This document shows, piece after piece, positions 58,772-64,000 of a stretch of DNA of 64,000 nt. Made by a program: the position numbers and the translations under genes. The notes beneath the pieces are model-generated. The model saw only the letters and a list, made by a program, of their open reading frames with translations, did not search any database and was not told where the DNA came from. Every line of letters starts with the position of its first letter. Position 1 is the stretch's first letter. The stretch is taken from contig NZ_UIDD01000009.1 in assembly GCF_900497695.1 (NCBI RefSeq), positions 1 through 64,000 on the forward strand, in the 5' to 3' direction. Source of the DNA: Pseudomonas wadenswilerensis. GTDB taxonomy: Bacteria; Pseudomonadota; Gammaproteobacteria; Pseudomonadales; Pseudomonadaceae.

Positions 58772-61422
58772 ACAGGGATTCTGAAACCCTCCCCCTAGAG
58801 GCGTCTAGGGATGAGGAATTCGTAGAGATTTACGATAACTTGCTGAAGCACCTATTCCTCAGTAAGCAGGCCGGAACGCAAGAAGAAGTTACAATCTCAC
58901 CTCAGAAGCTTCAACACGCCACATGGCTTGCGTCTATAATTTCTCTTAGCAAATCTGAACCCCTAAAAAACCTTGCCAACTCGTTTGGTGCGTTACTACA
59001 TCTTTACTCCCCCAGCAATTCCGCATATCAGCGCGCCTGCTACATTATCCAATCCAGATCTGGAAATCTGCTTTCAAGTAGACACATACCCAACATCTTT
59101 GAAAATGGTCAGTATCTGAATAGCTTTGGCGCACTACTTGACCTTGAGCTTGGCGCGACTAGGGGACGACTGACTCACAAATTGGAAGGCGCTGGAGAGT
59201 TTGTATTCACAGATTACCAGGCAAGGCTGTGGTCAGGGATTCGAAGTGGCTCTAACGTTGCCATTTCCGCGCCTACATCTGCCGGCAAGTCATTTATCAT
59301 CCGGCGATACATTGTTGAAAAACTGAGAACAAAACCTGAAACAGCAATATTTGTAGTTCCGACCAAAGCGCTGATCAACCAGGTCAGCATGGACTTCAAA
59401 TCAGACCTCAAAGACAACGCTCACGTATACACCACATACCGACCGCAGGAAGAGAATGATAAATCCATAATTTACGTCCTGACTCCAGAGAGATGTAACA
59501 AGCTGCTGCAAGACAAAACGACCAGGCCACCTTCAATTATTTTTATTGACGAAGTCCACAACCTTGAGGCTGAAGGTCGAGGTATGGTCTTTGAAAACTG
59601 TCTTTATGGCCTTGTGGCTCGATTCCCTAATAGCCAATTTATCTTTGCCGGCCCGTTCATTGAAGACATCGTCACCCCATTGAAAGAGCTCTCAGGGCTG
59701 GATCTCATCGATGAGACAACAGTAGCTACTCCAGTATTCCAGGTTAGAGCTGCAATCACGTTCCTTCCTAGAACTTCAAAAGCCGAGTATCGTATTTTCA
59801 GCCAGACTGGCAACATCATATCCGGCACAACAGTCTTGAATAAGAAACTATATTCGAAGGCGAAGGGCAAGAAGGGTGAAGCAATTTCAACTTTCCTGCA
59901 AAACCTAAAACAGGACGAGAGCTGCATCATCTTCGCACCACGAAAGTCCACAGCAGAAAGCTGGGCACTTGAGCTCCCCCCCTCTAGTAAGGCTAGTATT
60001 GAGCAAACCGAGGCAATCGGCGAACTCATCGACTTTCTGGCAGAAGAAATCCACCCCGATTACTCTCTAATCAGAACCCTGAGAAACGGCGTGGCGTTTC
60101 ACCACGCAGGGCTTCCTGACATCGCCAGAATTGAGATCGAAGAGCTTTATTCACAAGAAGTAATTACCAATCTTGTTTGCACCTCTACACTCCTACAAGG
60201 CGTCAACCTTCCTGCTGACAAGCTCATTGTCATCAACCCAAAAAATGATACAACTCCACTGACGCCGTTTGAGTTCAAAAACCTGATTGGCCGCGCCGGG
60301 CGCATCAGCACGAATCTCTACGGCGAAGTTTATTGTTTGGAAGTCAAAGACGAAGAATGGGGAGAGGAAAAGCTTACTAACGAGGAAAAAACCAAAATCA
60401 AGCCCAATACTACTTCTATCCTGCAGGAGCATACGGATACTTTAATCCGTCTAGCCACAGCGACTCGCGGCGAGATAGTCGAGGACTTGGAGGGCAGCAA
60501 GCTTTACACTACAATTTGCTATCTCAGGCACTTATTCGTTTCCGACCAAAAGCACTTTGATCGCCTACTAGATACTTCGAGAATAAATCCGCAGCACCGA
60601 ACTCTACTTGAGGAACAACTCTCTGGAATCAAAGATCAGCTATCTATTCCTTTGGAGCTTCTTCGCCAAAACCCATATGTAGATCCTCTGCTTCAAAATC
60701 AGCTTTACCTACAAATTCAAGCAGATCCATATGCATGGATCCCTACAAGCTTCCCCAACTCGCGACGCTCAACTACACCCACGGAAGAAATTGACTTCGA
60801 AGACCTAAGTTTCTATGAGCAATTCGATGACATCGCCCGTAGGCTCGACTCAATCTTCCACATAGAGGCTGAAGTCAACTCGAAATGGGGGGACTACATC
60901 GGAATCCGTCCATTGATCTATGATGCCTTCCAATGGATGTCCGGGAAACCGCACCGGTACTTCATTGATAAGTACCTGGTAAGGCTCAATGCAAACACTG
61001 ACGAACCTGAAAAAGATGACAGCTCTGATGGTAGCCCTAAAACTCGAAGCGTAGACAGGGCCGCTAGCCACGTAACCAAGAACATTAGTAGCAACATCAC
61101 ATTCAAGCTCGTGAAATATTTTTCTCTTTGGTCAGACATAACCAAAGCATGCTTACCAGAGTCAGAACATGAGCAGCATGCATATGCACTGAGTCTGCCA
61201 TCGATGATTGAACTCGGCAGTTACGACCCAAGAGTTCTGGAACTAATGTCACTTGGCATCAATAGAAGTATTGCGCTCAAGCTACGAAAGGATCTGCCAA
61301 CAAATGTAGAAAATGTTGAGGCTTGGCTACAGAAATACAATACTGCCCGGCTTTCCCCCCTACTCCGCAGATATCTAGAGCGCTCGGGGCTCACCAAAAG
61401 ACACGAGCTGCAAGCATACTGA
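58768..61422 (+). CDS. hamB: Hachiman helicase subunit HamB
   Basis: An 884-aa SF2 DEAD/DEAH-box helicase. Walker A is AISAPTSAGKSFIIRRYI near residue 166. VVPTKALINQVSMDF is motif Ia, FIDEVHNLEAEGRG near 258 is motif II, and VCTSTLLQGVNLPADKLIVI and NLIGRAGRIS are motifs V and VI. Length and partner fit HamB. All helicase motifs are intact. It is the second gene of the hamA operon and completes a two-gene Hachiman system. Confidence 0.9.
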   Translation: MNRDSETLPLEASRDEEFVEIYDNLLKHLFLSKQAGTQEEVTISPQKLQHATWLASIISLSKSEPLKNLANSFGALLHLYSPSNSAYQRACYIIQSRSGNLLSSRHIPNIFENGQYLNSFGALLDLELGATRGRLTHKLEGAGEFVFTDYQARLWSGIRSGSNVAISAPTSAGKSFIIRRYIVEKLRTKPETAIFVVPTKALINQVSMDFKSDLKDNAHVYTTYRPQEENDKSIIYVLTPERCNKLLQDKTTRPPSIIFIDEVHNLEAEGRGMVFENCLYGLVARFPNSQFIFAGPFIEDIVTPLKELSGLDLIDETTVATPVFQVRAAITFLPRTSKAEYRIFSQTGNIISGTTVLNKKLYSKAKGKKGEAISTFLQNLKQDESCIIFAPRKSTAESWALELPPSSKASIEQTEAIGELIDFLAEEIHPDYSLIRTLRNGVAFHHAGLPDIARIEIEELYSQEVITNLVCTSTLLQGVNLPADKLIVINPKNDTTPLTPFEFKNLIGRAGRISTNLYGEVYCLEVKDEEWGEEKLTNEEKTKIKPNTTSILQEHTDTLIRLATATRGEIVEDLEGSKLYTTICYLRHLFVSDQKHFDRLLDTSRINPQHRTLLEEQLSGIKDQLSIPLELLRQNPYVDPLLQNQLYLQIQADPYAWIPTSFPNSRRSTTPTEEIDFEDLSFYEQFDDIARRLDSIFHIEAEVNSKWGDYIGIRPLIYDAFQWMSGKPHRYFIDKYLVRLNANTDEPEKDDSSDGSPKTRSVDRAASHVTKNISSNITFKLVKYFSLWSDITKACLPESEHEQHAYALSLPSMIELGSYDPRVLELMSLGINRSIALKLRKDLPTNVENVEAWLQKYNTARLSPLLRRYLERSGLTKRHELQAY

Positions 61423-61474
61423 TCTTGGTGATGGAGCTGGGCCACCAGCTCCACTGAAAAAACACACTACACAT

Positions 61475-62185
61475 CTACAATAAAAAATCACCTTGAACGT
61501 CTTCGCTTTGGCTCGCACTTGATACCACAGCGCCACTCACTATTGAAAGAAATGACTCCTTTGAGGCCAGAGCCTTGTCCAGCAGACTTTGCTTATGCAA
61601 AGAAACAAACAAGGCTATAGAGTACGCCTGGCAGTTTATAGACTTCTCTGGATTAAATTCAATATCAGTAAACGCTGAGTATGAGAGAATTTCATCAATG
61701 ACATCTGGCGACTGCTTTTTTAATGCATTGATATACAACCAATCATAAAAAGCCGTGCGCGGCTCCAACTCCCAATCCGCGCCGTAAAACCTAAACTTCA
61801 CCAACCTACCAGAGCTTTTTATTCTTTCATCGAGTTTTGCCTCTCGAGACGTCTTCGAAAACAAATCTTTAAAGGGGCCACCCCTTTCGAAGACCTTACT
61901 CCCCTGAAAGGCGCACTCTACACTCATAGTGAAGTTTTGCTTTAGAGTGGTAAAGCTTAAGTTGAAAGCACTCAGTGCTACACCTAACTTTTCCCTGGAC
62001 TTACTAGAAACCTCCAGTATCTCACCGATAGTTGGCACAGCTTCCTTAGCAGCAGCGTGCAACGAGTCAATTGACCGCTGCTTCTGAGCCACGGACATGC
62101 CAGGGAACCACTTGAAGTCTACGGAGTTAGTCCGCGCGAGGGTTTCAGCCCCTGGCGTAGGGATGAAAACTGGTCGGAATGCCAT
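61475..62185 (-). CDS. NADAR-family antitoxin associated with DarT
   Basis: A 236-aa protein. MAFRPVFIPTPGAETLARTN and VDFKWFPGMSVAQKQRSIDSLH open the protein, then EVSSKSREKLGVALSAFNL, then the core SVECAFQGSKVFERGGPFKDLF, RLVKFRFYGADWELEPRTAF and YDWLYINAL. These are the features of NADAR-type ADP-ribosyl glycohydrolases linked to DarT1 toxins. There is no macro domain, so this is not the DarG type. AAGG lies eight bases before the ATG, and the gene follows darT after five bases. Confidence 0.75.
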   Translation of the reverse strand: MAFRPVFIPTPGAETLARTNSVDFKWFPGMSVAQKQRSIDSLHAAAKEAVPTIGEILEVSSKSREKLGVALSAFNLSFTTLKQNFTMSVECAFQGSKVFERGGPFKDLFSKTSREAKLDERIKSSGRLVKFRFYGADWELEPRTAFYDWLYINALKKQSPDVIDEILSYSAFTDIEFNPEKSINCQAYSIALFVSLHKQSLLDKALASKESFLSIVSGAVVSSASQSEDVQGDFLL

Positions 62186-62190
62186 CATTA

Positions 62191-62817
62191 CTACCTTACG
62201 AAAGAGCGCGCGGCAAAAAAACCGCTGCCAGAGCCCTGGATCAACAGTTTACGATCTCCACAGCGAGCTGCGTGGATGTTTCGCGCATTCTGGGTTTGAA
62301 AAGCTACCCCTGTGATCAGGTTCGGCTCAATATCATCGAAGACTAACACCTCCGCTTGGGGATCTGTAGGGTCAAACTTTTTCAGCCTTTGCTCCTGACG
62401 TGTCCCTAGGCCATCAATCTCGTCGAACATGCCCTGGAACGCGGTCAAAGTCTGCAGATTCGCAACGGTTTGCTGGGCCATCCCGTTTGTCGCAGCGTTA
62501 CGCTGACAAAACCCGCAATTCTTAGTCCAAAGCACGGATTGATCAATGCCAAGTACCACCCATTCAGTGTTTGGCTGCTGACGATATTTGTAAAACATGT
62601 GGTAGTTTGGAAATGCGATGGACAGCGAGGTGCCATCGAGGTGCCCATCCAAGCGTAGCTCATCATTGATCACTGGCTGATTACAGAACGCCCCATGCTT
62701 GCTGACAGGGCGGAGGCCATGCTGAAGAATTGATGGCAGGTTTTCGAGCCGGGTGAAATGCACTAGGTAGGGAATCTCGCGTGCCTGGCTGTAAGCTTGA
62801 ATTTCGGGTCTTGGCAT
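62191..62817 (-). CDS. darT: DarT-family DNA ADP-ribosyltransferase toxin
   Basis: A 208-aa toxin. PYLVHFTRLENLPSILQHGL (NAD-binding HFT region), DGTSLSIAFPNYHMFYKYRQ and the catalytic segment PQAEVLVFDDIEP (Glu) are DarT signatures. FCQRNAATNGM covers the central region. The enzyme ADP-ribosylates bases in single-stranded DNA, blocking replication and serving in phage defence. A NADAR-type antitoxin follows immediately, which suggests the guanine-directed DarT1 class rather than the thymidine-directed DarT2. Confidence 0.85.
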   Translation of the reverse strand: MPRPEIQAYSQAREIPYLVHFTRLENLPSILQHGLRPVSKHGAFCNQPVINDELRLDGHLDGTSLSIAFPNYHMFYKYRQQPNTEWVVLGIDQSVLWTKNCGFCQRNAATNGMAQQTVANLQTLTAFQGMFDEIDGLGTRQEQRLKKFDPTDPQAEVLVFDDIEPNLITGVAFQTQNARNIHAARCGDRKLLIQGSGSGFFAARSFVR

Positions 62818-63230
62818 GGCGGTACCTTCACGGTTATGTGGGATACCTTCAGCCTAGTCAAGCGAAACGGATTTGCAGTGGCTCAACGCCACTATCTATG
62901 TAACAAAACAAGACAGCGCCGGCACTAACTGTTTTCCTGTGCCTAGTCATTTACAGTGCACAGTCCAAAGCGCATCAACCCGCGTCGTGAAGCTTTGGTT
63001 CCTCATCTCCCGGTGCATACCCATAAAGGATCATCCGGCACGCCGGCCAACCGCATAGTCCCCTACCCCGTCTCCGTTTTCACTCGCCACTGGCTGAGTG
63101 CTGCAAATTGGCCACCCGTGCTGTCGTTCGGTTGGATAAGGTCAAGCAACAAAACCTCCGCCTTACTGCAGAGGAAGCCCTCCTTGTAGACCCGCTCCAA
63201 ACCCTTACAGAAGAGCAGTCGCGAGGGCAT
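62818..63230. other. intergenic region, no gene seen
   Basis: About 410 bases between the darT promoter side and the end of the last gene. No reading frame with a ribosome site, repeat or terminator stands out. Confidence 0.45.
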
Positions 63231-63992
63231 TCACCCTCTACGCCTGGGAACGGTCTGCTGAAAATGATGAACTCCACCCTGCGAAGGTGCACCGTTCGAA
63301 CGCAATATTGTAAACCGCCCCTGTGTGTACTCTGTACCAACCAGATATGCTGGGGCCATGACTATATCGGGGAACAATACCCATCCTGTGACACCAGCAT
63401 CAGCCACAGACACAATTCTTGTCGGGGTTTCGATCAGTGCTGGATGGGGCATTTCGCTGAAAAACTGAGTTTCGCAGTACATGTGAGGCTGGTAGTCAGG
63501 CTTATAGATGGTTGTTGTATGTACGTTACCCCCAACTGTTCCCTCAATAGTAGAAGCAAACTTAATGGTGGCCACCATTGCCTCCCTTACATCAGAGACA
63601 TATTGTTCATAAGCACTGACATCAGGGAGACCTTCCCTTTGGTGAATTGCCTTCCACTCGGCCATAAAATAAGCTTCCGTTTCACGCCGAAAGCCAGACC
63701 CAACCATATCAATACCGCAGACACCCTTCAATCCAGGCTGTTCTTTAAACCCTTCGGGCTTAGAAAGTCTAGTTGATGCACGCGTTCGACTAAGCTCTAC
63801 AAGCACGCGCTTCCACTTATTGTGTTTACGCTTCCACCCCGCAATGACAATCGTCACCCCGGAGCTTATCAACTCCCCTTGGGAAATATTAGTCAACCTT
63901 TCCCTTATCCGCTTTATCACGGCATCACAGCGGTGCTGCTTTTGCTCACTCAGGGTGCCCAATTGCATAGCCCAAGGATCAGATCCGTCCAT
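63231..63992 (-). CDS. unidentified protein, possibly cut by the window edge
   Basis: A 253-aa frame with an ATG at 63992. The gene may start there or extend beyond the window. Segments: GELISSGVTIVIAGWKRKHN, GLKGVCGIDMVGSGFRRETE, AMVATIKFASTIEGTVGGNV and a C-terminal basic tail (PRRRG). The alternation of strands with GIDMVGSGF and VGGNV recalls Ntn-hydrolase/proteasome-like folds, but no nucleophile can be assigned. It is transcribed toward darT. Confidence 0.5.
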   Translation of the reverse strand: MDGSDPWAMQLGTLSEQKQHRCDAVIKRIRERLTNISQGELISSGVTIVIAGWKRKHNKWKRVLVELSRTRASTRLSKPEGFKEQPGLKGVCGIDMVGSGFRRETEAYFMAEWKAIHQREGLPDVSAYEQYVSDVREAMVATIKFASTIEGTVGGNVHTTTIYKPDYQPHMYCETQFFSEMPHPALIETPTRIVSVADAGVTGWVLFPDIVMAPAYLVGTEYTQGRFTILRSNGAPSQGGVHHFQQTVPRRRG

Positions 63993-64000
63993 TGGGATTT

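Overview
The window looks like a chromosomal segment of a Pseudomonas of the putida/fluorescens lineage. Reasons: GC-rich core genes, a putida-type REP pair near 11.9 kb, a cysD/cysNC sulfate-activation pair, an MvaT-type nucleoid protein, CTG-N10-CAG LexA boxes, and Pseudomonas-type lysis and tail gene remnants. No rRNA, tRNA or CRISPR array was seen.

Region 1 (1-16.2 kb) starts with an IS110-family element and continues with a regulon-like block. On the minus strand lie a DHRS1-like SDR and a ketosteroid-dehydrogenase-like flavoprotein. Divergent from them are a DUF1302/DUF1329 envelope pair. A second minus operon holds a DUF1214 protein, a PAPS-type sulfotransferase, an SDR and a DHH phosphoesterase. 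Divergent from that are an SRPBCC protein, cysD, the cysNC fusion and a LuxR-type regulator. I read this as a self-contained PAPS supply, sulfonation and probable pAp disposal system for a hydrophobic, perhaps steroid- or terpenoid-like, substrate. A 16-bp dyad with a 6-4-6 layout recurs six times at its promoters, including upstream of cysD and of the regulator.

Region 2 (16.2-28.3 kb) holds ordinary accessory genes: small membrane proteins, a TPR protein, a histidine phosphatase and a Gly-rich exported protein. Two of its genes are broken, one by a nonsense TGA and one by a frameshift. It also holds a four-gene minus-strand operon (FeeM-like N-acyltransferase, SnoaL-like protein, heme-oxygenase-like diiron protein, FATP-type acyl-CoA ligase) that looks like an uncharacterised acyl-amino-acid-type biosynthetic pathway. 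HIT, HhH and GNAT proteins follow.

Region 3 (28.3-54.1 kb) is a mosaic of prophage or tailocin scraps: spanins, endolysin, tail-fibre assembly, baseplate V, gpD, holin, an integrase C-terminus and an IS3 piece. A roughly 69-aa phage protein family occurs five times and Rz remnants occur repeatedly. Between the scraps sit defence and effector cassettes: a PIN protein, a TerB/HNH pair, an EEP nuclease pair, an Mrr-like enzyme, a CBASS (CD-NTase plus Cap15-like) operon, a GIY-YIG/PD-(D/E)XK nuclease cluster and a HEPN-like protein. Many cassettes end in short repeats with CCGCTTTGGGTC inverted termini.

Region 4 (54.3-64 kb) holds mvaT, a UvrD-like helicase with an unusual repeat N-terminus, a Hachiman system (hamA/hamB), a DarT toxin with a NADAR-type antitoxin, and an unidentified gene cut by the window edge.

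All functions are assigned by reading protein motifs; no database search was possible.
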